Positions 44,928 to 53,129 of a DNA stretch of 64,000 nucleotides are shown here, piece after piece; the first letter of the stretch is position 1; each line of letters starts with the position of its first letter. The DNA is taken from positions 1,155,501-1,219,500 of the forward strand of contig NZ_FSRB01000001.1 of NCBI RefSeq assembly GCF_900129635.1, read 5' to 3'. The stretch comes from Singulisphaera sp. GP187 (GTDB taxonomy: Bacteria > Planctomycetota > Planctomycetia > Isosphaerales > Isosphaeraceae). The notes beneath the pieces are model-generated. The model made no database searches. It worked only from the letters and a program-made list of their open reading frames with translations, and had not been told where the DNA came from. Both the position numbers and the translations under genes were made by a program.

Positions 44928-46196
44928 ATGAAAGTTCCCTCGCCGGTTATCCGGCTCCCGATTCGTCGCGGCTCCGTCGAATTCTGCCTCGGCACCGAGG
45001 CGGACCACGAAGCTGTCTATCAGTCGCTGCTGCACGTCTTTCACGGTCCCGATCGTGAGGCGTACTTAGGGGCTCTGAGCGACCCGACCTACCGCCCGGA
45101 GCAACGCCTGCTCGTCAAGGTGGATAATCGGCTGGTGAGCCACATCCATCTGACCGAACGGCGGGTTCGCTTCGGCTCGGTCGAGCTGCCGCTGAACGGC
45201 GTGATGTGGGTTGGAACGCTGCCCGAGTATCGGGGCATGGGGTTTGCGCAAAACCTCATGCGGTTGGCCGACGACCGCGCTCGAGAAACGGGCGCGGCGG
45301 TCCAGGCCCTCACGACCGGAATGCCGCAGTTCTATCGCCCCCTGGGATGGGGGGTCTGCGGCCGCCAGACCTTCGGCCAGACCTTGAGCCGTAACCTTCC
45401 CCAGGTCAGTGATGGCCTGATCGAGGGCCGGAGCGGCTTCTGGAACGTTCGACCGTGGCGCCAGGTGGAACTGAACGACCTGATGTCGCTGTACGAACTC
45501 CAGTACGCCGATACCACGGGAGCCGTCGTCCGGTCCGAGGATTACTGGCGATGGATTATTGGACGTAAATACGCCCATGTGATTTGGGTTGCCTGCCAGG
45601 GCGAGACGGTCCGTGGCTACGCGTTCGTCAAGGATCACAAGATCCTCGAGATCGCGTCGCACCCGGCGCATCCGCAAGCGCTCAAGGCCTTGCTCGGACG
45701 GGTGCGCGCCGAGGCGTTGGAGCGTGCCTACCCCGAGGTGATCGTCCACGCGCCGGTCGATCATCCGGTGCTTGAAGCCTTCCGCGCCGCCTCCGGCAAG
45801 GTGATCGACCAGGAGGATTATGAAGGGACGTGTTCGATGTACCACATCCCCAACATCGATCTGTTCCTCGAGTTGATCCTCCCCGAGCTTGGGCGTCGCG
45901 CCGAGCACGCGGGCGCCGCGGTGCCCCTGGAACTGGGCATGACCGTGGGCGACCGGCGCTGGTTGATTCACATCGAAGGGAAGAAGTCCCGAGTCGAACC
46001 GGACAAGCTCAGCCGACGGCACTTGACGCTCTCGCCCTCGACGTTGGTCCGGCTCTTGATGGGGCATTGCGGGATCGATGGCGCGGCCACCGAGGAAGGA
46101 TTCGAGTCGTCCACGGGCACGGCTCTTGACGCCGCGCGGGTCCTCTTCCCGGTCCGGCCGATCTGGCGGAGCCCTCTGGATAGCGCCACCGCGTAG
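44928..46196 (+). CDS. Eis-like GNAT N-acetyltransferase
   Basis: A 422-residue protein with the Eis layout: an N-terminal GNAT domain with acetyl-CoA motif WVGTLPEYRGMGFAQNLMRLADDRA and YRPLGWGVCG, a second GNAT-like domain (about residues 170-290), and a C-terminal SCP2-like lid (WLIHIEGKKSRVE, LSPSTLVRLLMGHCG). Eis proteins acetylate amines such as aminoglycosides or polyamines; the natural substrate here is unknown. AAGGTGG eight bases before the ATG at 44928 supports this start; the ATG at 44844, with GAGGG upstream, would add 28 Arg/Ser-rich residues. Confidence 0.8.
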   Translation: MKVPSPVIRLPIRRGSVEFCLGTEADHEAVYQSLLHVFHGPDREAYLGALSDPTYRPEQRLLVKVDNRLVSHIHLTERRVRFGSVELPLNGVMWVGTLPEYRGMGFAQNLMRLADDRARETGAAVQALTTGMPQFYRPLGWGVCGRQTFGQTLSRNLPQVSDGLIEGRSGFWNVRPWRQVELNDLMSLYELQYADTTGAVVRSEDYWRWIIGRKYAHVIWVACQGETVRGYAFVKDHKILEIASHPAHPQALKALLGRVRAEALERAYPEVIVHAPVDHPVLEAFRAASGKVIDQEDYEGTCSMYHIPNIDLFLELILPELGRRAEHAGAAVPLELGMTVGDRRWLIHIEGKKSRVEPDKLSRRHLTLSPSTLVRLLMGHCGIDGAATEEGFESSTGTALDAARVLFPVRPIWRSPLDSATA

Positions 46197-46317
46197 GGGA
46201 CTCGCGACCGGCCGGTCCCTGAGGTTGTCTTTCCATTTCAGGCGAGCGGGGAGCGGTTCGCTCCCTGACGCTTGATGACTTTGGGGTCGCGCAGGTCAAA
46301 CCCAAAAAATAAACGAA

Positions 46318-46338
46318 GAGCGGCCGACTGGGCCGCTC
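46318..46338. terminator. bidirectional terminator between convergent genes
   Basis: GAGCGGCC (46318-46325) and GGCCGCTC (46331-46338) form an eight-pair stem with a five-base loop; flanking CGAA/TTCG can extend it. On the minus strand it is followed by TTCGTTTATTTTTT, a good U-tract for the gene at 46391. On the plus strand the U content is lower. Confidence 0.7.
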
Positions 46339-46390
46339 GTTCGGTTCAACGAGCCCGAGGGATGAGGAAGTGGGATCCGCCGCACTTGTC

Positions 46391-47362
46391 TCAATTGCGG
46401 GCGTAGTGGTTTTTGACCGACGGCGATGCCAGGTAGGCGGAGACCGCCGCGTAGACCAGGAGAATCGCGATCCCGAGTCCCAGCTTCTGGGAGTCGAGGT
46501 GGTCGGTGATCGGTTCGATCGCCACGTTGGCGGCATCCGGGTCATCGGCGTTGGGCTTGATCTCCACGGACCGAGTGGCCTGGTTTGCCTCAAAGACGGG
46601 CATCGCGATCAGGGCGGCGACGTCGATCATTGCCCCCAGCGCGAGTGCGACCATGAGCAGCTTCGCCGTCCGACCGCGGAGCAGATGCACGGCCGCGAAG
46701 CAACCGAAGAGGCAGATCGGAATGAAGTACTGGCAGCCATCGACCCCTTTGAGCCACTGCACCGTGGAGTAAAGCGCTAGGATCAAGCTGCCGAGGAGCG
46801 ACACGAGCGCAATAATGGTGACCGGCAGGGGGGGGCCCGAGGCTCTCAGCGGCGCCGAGGGGAGCAGGTCATCGTCGAGTTGAACGCGGGCGCCGGACTC
46901 GAGGTCCAGGCCGCACGACGAGCAGATCGACATCCCGATCGGAACGACGCCACCGCAGGTGGGACAGCGCCTTGCCGTTGACCTTGCCTCCGCGGCCAAC
47001 TTCCGTCGGGGCGCGGTTTTTCGCTCATCGAAGAGCATCAACGCATCGGCGGCGGTGTCGGCGGGTTTGGCCGCGCTGGCCGGCCCCGAGGCCGCCTCGG
47101 TCATTGACGGTAAGTCGAATGTGTCGCGCAAGTCTCCTGAGGACGTCGGCAACGAAAAGTCGCCATGCCCGCCCGACTCGAGAACCGAGGAGGAGGCGGC
47201 CCGGGCATCGACATCGCTCCGCTCCGTCGCCGGATACTGCGACGAGTCGGGACCGACCACGAACTTGGTCCCGCACTTGGGGCATTTCAGCCGCTTCCCG
47301 CCCGAACTTTCGGGGAGGTTGAGGATGATCCCACATTGATTGCATTGAATGGTGCGAGGCAT
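46391..47362 (-). CDS. zinc-ribbon membrane protein
   Basis: This 323-residue protein has two zinc ribbons. The first, at the N-terminus (CNQC at about 7-10, CPKC at about 27-30), is MJ0042-like. The second (CPTCGGVVPIGMSICSSCG, about 135-153) is a double-zinc-ribbon type. Between them is a polar disordered linker. Four membrane spans follow (about 180-320). No enzyme motif is visible. The upstream region has only a weak ribosome binding site. Proteins of this layout are common in planctomycetes and have no assigned role. Confidence 0.72.
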   Translation of the reverse strand: MPRTIQCNQCGIILNLPESSGGKRLKCPKCGTKFVVGPDSSQYPATERSDVDARAASSSVLESGGHGDFSLPTSSGDLRDTFDLPSMTEAASGPASAAKPADTAADALMLFDERKTAPRRKLAAEARSTARRCPTCGGVVPIGMSICSSCGLDLESGARVQLDDDLLPSAPLRASGPPLPVTIIALVSLLGSLILALYSTVQWLKGVDGCQYFIPICLFGCFAAVHLLRGRTAKLLMVALALGAMIDVAALIAMPVFEANQATRSVEIKPNADDPDAANVAIEPITDHLDSQKLGLGIAILLVYAAVSAYLASPSVKNHYARN

Positions 47363-47634
47363 ATTTATTTATCCGTAGTCCCAGCGCTGTCTACAAGTAT
47401 TGAGTAAGCGAGTGTTCGATGGCGACGCCGGAATATTGTCGAAACTTTGAGGGCCTGAGTGACCAAGCGTACTCAAAGTTATACCCCGAAACAGTTATCG
47501 AGTTTCGAGCATTCGTCGTCTTTTCGTCAAAAGCCCGGCGAATTCTAGCTCATGGACTCCACTCAAGCAGACAATCCGGCGATTGCGGTCCCACGCTTGA
47601 ACCTAGATGACACCAGACGTTGCGTCGATCGCGT

Positions 47635-48107
47635 TTAAGCGGGGGATGACTGGGAGTAGTCCCCCTCCTCAAGGCTTCGGCGGGTGACGTCATGACGGTA
47701 GTCGAACATTCGCTTTAACCGTGCTTCAACGAATTTTCTCCCCAACCGTTGCCCGAGCCAGCCCAACGGGGGGTGTATTCCACTTCGTCTCTCAAGATCG
47801 TTCCTCCTGCCTCGTCATCGAGAAAGAGGTGACGATGATACCAGCTTGCAAATGGGCCGCTGACTTGGCGATCGGCGAAGAGTCGGCCCGGTTCGTATTC
47901 GGTATGCTCGGCGATCCACCGGATCGGGATCGGTCCAAGCCTCACTCTCAAGACCACACGGCTCCCCGGGCGAAGTGAATTGCCTCCCTCGAGCCGTTCG
48001 AGGTGCTCCCACGGGGGTGATAAACGTTCCAGGGCGCCGCGGCTCTCATGAAACGCGAAGACCGTCGAGGGGGACGCAGCGATGTGCGATTCTTTGACGA
48101 AACGCAT
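47635..48107 (-). pseudogene. SRPBCC-family protein, interrupted by a frameshift near the C-terminus
   Basis: The protein starts MRFVKESHIAASPSTVFAFHE with GAGGTGAGG upstream of the ATG at 48107 and has the SRPBCC pattern LSPPWEHLERLEGG, WYHRHLFLDDEAGGTILRDEVEYTP. In the current frame it stops at 47715 after an atypical tail. One base out of phase the family's normal end appears: PLGWLGQRLGRKFVEARLKRMFDYRH, running to a TAA at 47635. One extra C in the six-C run (47768-47773) would restore a 157-residue protein, a normal length. SRPBCC proteins bind hydrophobic ligands. Confidence 0.8.
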
Positions 48108-48575
48108 CCTCACCTCACGCCAGAAAGGGAACGGGCCTCGGTCACTGGGGGTCGCGGTCACTCATCTCGAAAACCCATCGTTACCTTGAATACGGCACAC
48201 TCACCGTTTCCTTAGATCAGTGTGAGGCATTCCATGACGTTTGTCAATAATGCCTCCAATTGCGTGAGTGGGTGGATGTAGTGTTGGCCCGGTCATTCGT
48301 CGTCGTTCTTGGAGATTGTACGAGGAATCGCGGGCAAAGGTTTGGGACTTGCGAATCGACGGGTCGCACGTCCTTGACCGAAACCCGGAGGGGAGTTATC
48401 GTGACGGCTAGATTTTCGATTTCGGCCGCGGCCGCGATCTCGAGAGATCATGCCTGGAACCTCCTCGACGTTGGTCAGCCAGACACGTTGAGGACGGGTC
48501 ACCGATTGTGGCGGAACGTGACTGCCGGGTTGCGCCGCCCAATCCCCGCAGACTCCCATCCCCGGAGCGTACGCG
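48108..48575. other. intergenic region between divergent genes
   Basis: About 470 bases separating the SRPBCC gene start from the Gfo/Idh gene start; it must hold both promoters. No clear hexamer pair, RNA gene or coding frame is visible. Confidence 0.4.
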
Positions 48576-50086
48576 ATGACTGAGAAACCAGAGCTAACCC
48601 GTCGAAGCTTCATGGAGACGGCTGGTGTGGCGACGGGGGCCGTGGTGGCCGCCGGCACTTTCGCCCACCCTGCCATCGGCAAGAATGTGAAGGGGGCCAA
48701 CGACCGGCTCAACTTCGCGATCCTTGGTCCCGGTGGACGCGCCCAGGCGCACATCGGCCACTTGCTGGCGATGAAGAAGGAAGAAAAACCGGTCGACATC
48801 GTCGCGGTCTGCGACGTGTGGGATGGCAACAAGGCCGTCGGACGCGGTCTTTATCCCTCGGCCGAGCGGTGCGGCCTGAATCCGAATGACAAGGATCATG
48901 TCACCAAGGATTACCGCAAGCTGCTCGAATCCAAGGACATCGACGCGGTCGTCATCGGCACGCCCGACCACTGGCACGCCAAGATGTCGATCGACGCCAT
49001 GGACGCCGGCAAGGACGTCTATTGCGAAAAGCCGATGACCCACACGATCGACGAGGCCCGCAAGGTGGCCGAGACGGTCAAGCGGACCCGGCAGATCTTC
49101 ACCGTCGGCGTGCAGTCGACTGCGCATCCCCAGTGGAAGCAGGCCAACGAGCTGGTCACCCAGGGCAAGATCGGCAAGATCGTCCAGGGGCAGACTCAGT
49201 ACTACCGCAATAGCGACGTCGGGCAGTGGCGGTACTACAAGCTGACCGAGGACATGAACCCGAAGACGGTTGACTGGAAGATGTTCCTCGGCACCGAATT
49301 CGGCCTGGCCCCCGAGCAGCCCTTCAACCGCGCCCGCTACGCCCAGTGGCGCTGTTATTGGGACTTCGGCGGTGGGATGTACACCGACCTCTTCGTCCAT
49401 CAGCTCACCCACCTGATCACGGCCATGGGTGTTCGGCTCCCGAGCCGAGTGGTCGGCGGCGGTGGTCTCTACCTCGAGTACGACGGCCGCGACGTGCCTG
49501 ACGTGGCGACCGTGGTGGCCGACTACGACGAGGGCTGCCAGGTCCTCATCACCGCGACGATGACCAACAACACGACCATCGAAGAGGTCATCCGCGGCCA
49601 CACCGGCTCGATCGTGTTCACGGCCGACGGCTTCGACGTGGTTCCGCAGTCGCCCAGTGGGGCCCCCGCACCGCCGACCCGCAACGCCAACAAGGGCGGC
49701 GGCACGCACCACAACTCCAAGTTCGACGCCGGCGGAGACAAAGACACCCGGGCGCTCTGGGATCACTTCATCGAGTGCATCCGCTCGCGGAACCCCGAGA
49801 CCCACTGCCCGGCCGACCTCGGCTATGCCGCGATCGCGACGGTCAACATGGGCGTTCAGTCGTACCGCGAAGGCAAGGCGCTCTTCCTCGACAAGGGGAC
49901 CGGCGCTGTCACCGAGGCGGACCGCTCTTGGGCCGCTCGCTGGGAAGAGCGGAGCAAGCTCCGCGGCAAGCCGAACCACGTCATCGGCTGGAAGGCCGGC
50001 GACGAAGGCTCGCTGCTGCACCCCCCGAGTACCAGAAGCTCGAAGGGGATTGGATCGACGGCCAGGATCCCGCCGCCAAGGCGTGA
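48576..50086 (+). pseudogene. Tat-exported Gfo/Idh/MocA oxidoreductase, frameshifted near the C-terminus
   Basis: The protein starts with a twin-arginine signal (TRRSFMETAG). The NAD(P)-binding domain has FAILGPGGRAQAHIGHL; the core motif CEKPMT (EKP signature) follows VVIGTPDHWHAKMSIDAMDAGKDVY. The C-terminal domain has WDFGGGMYTDLFVHQLTHL. As read, the frame continues past GSLLHPP into Arg/Ser-rich nonsense to 50234. One base out of phase after a six-C run (50021-50026) comes EYQKLEGDWIDGQDPAAKA and a stop at 50084-50086, followed by a terminator. Seven C's would give the normal end. The core enzyme is intact, so it may still function with an altered tail. Confidence 0.85.
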
Positions 50087-50110
50087 TTCCGACCGCTTGC
50101 GACTGACTCA

Positions 50111-50146
50111 CGGCCGTTCCCGGAACATCCGTTCCGGGAGCGGCCG
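50111..50146 (+). terminator. terminator after the Gfo/Idh gene
   Basis: CGGCCGTTCCCGGAAC (50111-50126) pairs with GTTCCGGGAGCGGCCG (50131-50146), 16 pairs with one G-T and a four-base loop, 25 bases after the corrected stop codon at 50086. The following TTCGCATTCTT is a weak U-tract. The position supports the corrected gene end. Confidence 0.65.
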
Positions 50147-50319
50147 TTCGCATTCTTGGGGGGGGGAATCGCCACGACCCGAGAACCTGGCGCCCCCACG
50201 GACCAGGGCGGTCGATAACGCGTTCGCCCTTTAAATCGTTGCCGCGAGCGAGCGCCTCAACTTTTCCGCCAGCTCGGGTCGCCACGGCCCGCCACAGTCT
50301 TAGCTGGTCGCGTTAGGAA

Positions 50320-50412
50320 TCATGATATGATTTCTAAATAAGTCATTGAGGTGATCACGGGTAATATATTTTATTTTTAATCTACAATGTGCATACTGGT
50401 TGCATGATGGGT
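50320..50412. other. AT-rich island beside the IS630 element
   Basis: A short AT-rich patch (containing AATCATGATATGATT and TAATATATTTTATTTTTAAT) stands out against the GC-rich surroundings and borders the left end of the IS630-type element. It has no coding frame. It may be foreign DNA that came with an earlier insertion, or a preferred target. Confidence 0.5.
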
Positions 50413-51479
50413 CTAAGCGGGTGGACTCGGTCCCCCTATAATTCAGTATGATTCGCACACCAATTGACGACGCAACCCGTGATGAACTCCAAGCCTTGCG
50501 CCGGAACCCGATTCCGCCGCGGGTCCGTGATCGTGTCGAAATGATCCTCCTCTCCGACGCGGGCTGGTCGGCCCCTCGCATTGCCATCCACCTGGGGGTC
50601 TGTGGCCAGACCGTTCGCGACGTCCTCCGGGCGTTCCTCGCCCGCGGCCTCGAGGCGCTGTATCCCTTCCGCTCGGGACCCGCCCCCAACCTCGCCAATC
50701 GCGACCGTGTGGCCGACGAGTTGAGGCGGTTGCTTGCCGAGGAGCGAACCTGGACCAGTCGGCAACTCAGTCAAGCTCTCGCCGAGCAGGGGATCGTCCT
50801 GGGTTCCAAGCAGGTCCGCCGCCACCTCAAGCGAATCCAGGCCAGTTACCACCGCACGGCCTGGACCCTGAAGCATAAGCAGGATCCGGTCAAAGTGGAG
50901 CGAGCCGGCCACATCCTGGACAACCTCAAGGCGAAGGCGGACAACGGGGATTTGACGCTCTACTTCCTCGACGAGTGCGGCTTCGCTCCCACGCTGCCGG
51001 TCGGCTATAGCTGGTCGTTGCCCAAGCAGCGCAAGTTCATCCGCTACGAGGCTTCGCAACGGCGCCGGGTCAACGCGATGGCCGCCTATCGGCCCTATGG
51101 CCGCACGCCACGGCTGGAGGTGTTCACGGCCGAGCGGACCTGGGATTCGTATGACCTGCTGGGATTCTTGAAGGCGTTGCCATGGTCGAGTCGCCCGCGT
51201 GTCGTGGTACTGGACAATGCCAGCTTCCACACGAGCGCGGTGATCCGACAGGCCCGTCAGGAGTTGGCGGCATCGGGAATCTATCTCTACTACCTGCCGC
51301 CGTATAGTCCGGAGTTGAACCTGATCGAGTCGGTGTTCCGACAGGTGAAGCATCAGGAGATCCCTCAACGGAGCTTTCCGACACGCTGTGAATTGCGGAA
51401 CGCCGTGGAGACTGGGTTCTCCAACTACGGCGAGCACCTTCCATCAAAAACTCCAAAAAGATTCCGTCCGGCCGCTTAG
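50413..51479 (+). mobile_element. IS630-family insertion sequence
   Basis: A single intact transposase gene lies between imperfect terminal inverted repeats, CTAAGCGGGTGGAC (50413-50426) and GTCCGGCCGCTTAG (51466-51479); 12 of 14 positions pair. The right repeat contains the transposase stop codon. I could not see a clear TA duplication at the borders, so the true ends may lie a few bases further out. Confidence 0.65.
50448..51479 (+). CDS. IS630-family transposase
   Basis: A 343-residue, apparently complete transposase. The N-terminal part has a helix-turn-helix (WSAPRIAIHLGVCGQTVRDVL) and a second DNA-binding helix set (TSRQLSQALAEQGI). The catalytic DDE domain shows LYFLDECGF (first Asp), VVVLDNASFHTS (second Asp) and YYLPPYSPELNLIESVF (Glu). 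No frameshift is visible, unlike the IS5-type copy at 62.7 kb, so it may be active. Confidence 0.92.
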   Translation: MIRTPIDDATRDELQALRRNPIPPRVRDRVEMILLSDAGWSAPRIAIHLGVCGQTVRDVLRAFLARGLEALYPFRSGPAPNLANRDRVADELRRLLAEERTWTSRQLSQALAEQGIVLGSKQVRRHLKRIQASYHRTAWTLKHKQDPVKVERAGHILDNLKAKADNGDLTLYFLDECGFAPTLPVGYSWSLPKQRKFIRYEASQRRRVNAMAAYRPYGRTPRLEVFTAERTWDSYDLLGFLKALPWSSRPRVVVLDNASFHTSAVIRQARQELAASGIYLYYLPPYSPELNLIESVFRQVKHQEIPQRSFPTRCELRNAVETGFSNYGEHLPSKTPKRFRPAA

Positions 51480-51507
51480 GTTGACTTCGGCATTGATCCT
51501 CGCTTGA

Positions 51508-51805
51508 ACCGAGCCGCGGACGCAGCGCAGCGGAGTAAGCGGTCACCGATTGACGTTCCGAGATGCCGAGCGCAGCCAGATCGCTGAGAGTCTGTGTCGG
51601 AAGGTCCGTCTGAACCGGGAAATCAGGGATGTTTGGGTGCCACGCGGTTCCGTACTCGGAACCCGTGCCCCCCAGGCCAAGGCATTCCCGCATGGGTTCC
51701 GAGTACGGAACCGCATGGCACCCGGAGAAGATCCAAAAGCTTCGGTGGGATTCGCCTTCCGGGACAGACTCTTACTCCACGACTGCGCTGCGTCCGCGGC
51801 TCGGT
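51508..51805. repeat. 298-bp imperfect palindrome (MITE-like element)
   Basis: ACCGAGCCGCGGACGCAGCG (51508 onward) through 51530 is repeated perfectly in reverse complement at 51783-51805 (23 bases). Moving inwards the arms keep pairing: GGAGTAAG near 51532 with CTTACTCC near 51772, GAGTCTGT...CGGAAGG (about 51588-51606) with CCTTCCGGGACAGACTC (about 51752-51768), and the core hairpin at 51635-51723. The left arm has an extra unpaired block of about 45 bases. No transposase is encoded. Confidence 0.75.
51635..51723. repeat. core hairpin of the palindromic element
   Basis: 33-base arms (51635-51667 and 51691-51723), sharing GCGGTTCCGTACTCGGAACC and its complement, pair with two mismatches around a 23-base loop with CCAGGCCAAGGCATT. 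A degenerate copy of this core lies at 21621-21703. Confidence 0.82.
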
Positions 51806-51809
51806 CTAA

Positions 51810-51999
51810 AAACAACGACCCGATCCAGGGCGAGGAAGCCTCTCGCGACTCGTTTCCACGGTCCCCGTGGGAATGAAGTCTGGGACGTCCTGTGTCCTCG
51901 GCTTGCGAGGGCCAGACGACGCGGAGCATCGGGGACGGCATTCCCACGGAGGACCGTGGAAACGAGGAGGATTCCTCGCTCGATGGCGGGGCGTTGTTT
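51810..51999. repeat. 190-bp imperfect palindrome abutting the first
   Basis: CTCGTTTCCACGGTCCCCGT (51849 onward, 27 bases to GGGAATG at 51875) pairs with 51939-51966 with a single one-base gap. Outer arms continue: AAACAACG (51810-51817) with CGTTGTTT (51992-51999), and GCGAGGAA with TTCCTCGC. The inner 60 bases are a loop with only scattered pairing. It begins five bases after the first palindrome ends. Confidence 0.75.
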
Positions 52000-52097
52000 A
52001 AAAAGTGGCCGTTGACTCCGCTCCATTGCGTACGCGGGTTAGGAAGCGGAGGCCCAACGATGGGGACTGCCCCTGTGCGACCGACCGATCAACGGCG

Positions 52098-53129
52098 TCA
52101 GGGGGCGGACCGGCTGATCCTCCGCCAGCGCTCGAGCAACTGGGCCGCCGCGCCACTGTCGACGATCTTGGAGGCACGCTCGACGCCGTTGCGAACGGTG
52201 TCGGCCACCCCGGCCACCAACAGAGCCGCGGCGCTATTGGCCAGAACCATGGCGCGAACCGGGCCCGGCTCGCCGGCAAGGAACCGGGTGATCAACGCCG
52301 CGCTTTCGGGAGGACCCGAGACGCGGAGGGCGCCGGCGTCGGTGGCCGCAAGTCCAAAGTCGTCGGCTTGCCAGGTCTTGAAGGTCACGACGCCCGACTC
52401 GACCCAGCGGACCCGCGTCAGGCCTCCCAGGGTCACCTCATCAAGGCCGTCGGTACCGGTCACAACCGCCGCCCGGCGGGAACCCAGTCGGGCCAGGGCC
52501 GAGGCGACCAATTCGGCTTGCCGTTCTCCAGGAACGCCGACGAGCTGAAAGTCGGGGCGCGCCGGGTTGGCCAGGGGGCCGATCAGGTTGAACAAGGTGC
52601 GAAACGGCAGTTGGCGGCGCACCGGGCCGGCAAACCTCAAGGCCGGGTGATACTTGGGGGCAAAGAGAAAGGTAATGCCCGCATCGATGAGGCAACGGCG
52701 GACGACCGTCTCCTCGGCATCAACGTCGACCCCAAGCTCGGCGAGCACCTCGGCGCTCCCCGAATTGCCCGACGCAGACCGATTGCCGTGCTTGGCGATC
52801 GGCACTCCGCACGCGGCCACGACGATCGCGGCCGCGGTTGAGATGTTGACCGTGTTGGCACCGTCGCCGCCAGTCCCACAGGTGTCCATGAGCGGGCTGG
52901 GGAGCCCCGTCAGGTCCCAGCCCGACATTCGGTCACGGATGGCCTGGACGGCTCCCGTCAGCTCGTCGGTCGATTCTCCCTTGACGTGCAGGGCCGTCAG
53001 AAAGGCGCTGATGAGGGCCTCGGGGGCTTCGCCGGCCATGATCTCGGCGACTGCGGCCGAGGTCTCCTGCGCGGAGAGGTCGCGTCCCAGGCCAAGGACT
53101 TTGAGCGATTCGCTCAGCCCGAATGTCAT
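52098..53129 (-). CDS. trpD: anthranilate phosphoribosyltransferase TrpD
   Basis: TrpD joins anthranilate to PRPP in tryptophan synthesis. The 343-residue protein has the PRPP loop MDTCGTGGDGANTVNIST, the KHGNRSASGNSGSAEVLAELG anthranilate/PRPP motif, and LFNLIGPLANPA with GVPG, all diagnostic. The start overlaps the end of the HtrA gene by four bases (ATGA), so the two are translationally coupled. No other trp gene is in the window. The gene ends against the palindromic repeat cluster. Confidence 0.95.
   Translation of the reverse strand: MTFGLSESLKVLGLGRDLSAQETSAAVAEIMAGEAPEALISAFLTALHVKGESTDELTGAVQAIRDRMSGWDLTGLPSPLMDTCGTGGDGANTVNISTAAAIVVAACGVPIAKHGNRSASGNSGSAEVLAELGVDVDAEETVVRRCLIDAGITFLFAPKYHPALRFAGPVRRQLPFRTLFNLIGPLANPARPDFQLVGVPGERQAELVASALARLGSRRAAVVTGTDGLDEVTLGGLTRVRWVESGVVTFKTWQADDFGLAATDAGALRVSGPPESAALITRFLAGEPGPVRAMVLANSAAALLVAGVADTVRNGVERASKIVDSGAAAQLLERWRRISRSAP

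Noticed and set aside
48594..50285. 563-residue minus-strand frame opposite the Gfo/Idh gene
   Set aside because: Antisense shadow; the plus-strand protein is clearly the real gene.
51543..51947. Open frames across 51.5-52.0 kb as genes
   Set aside because: They read through the palindromic repeats in several phases; similar peptides appear only because the arms are copies.
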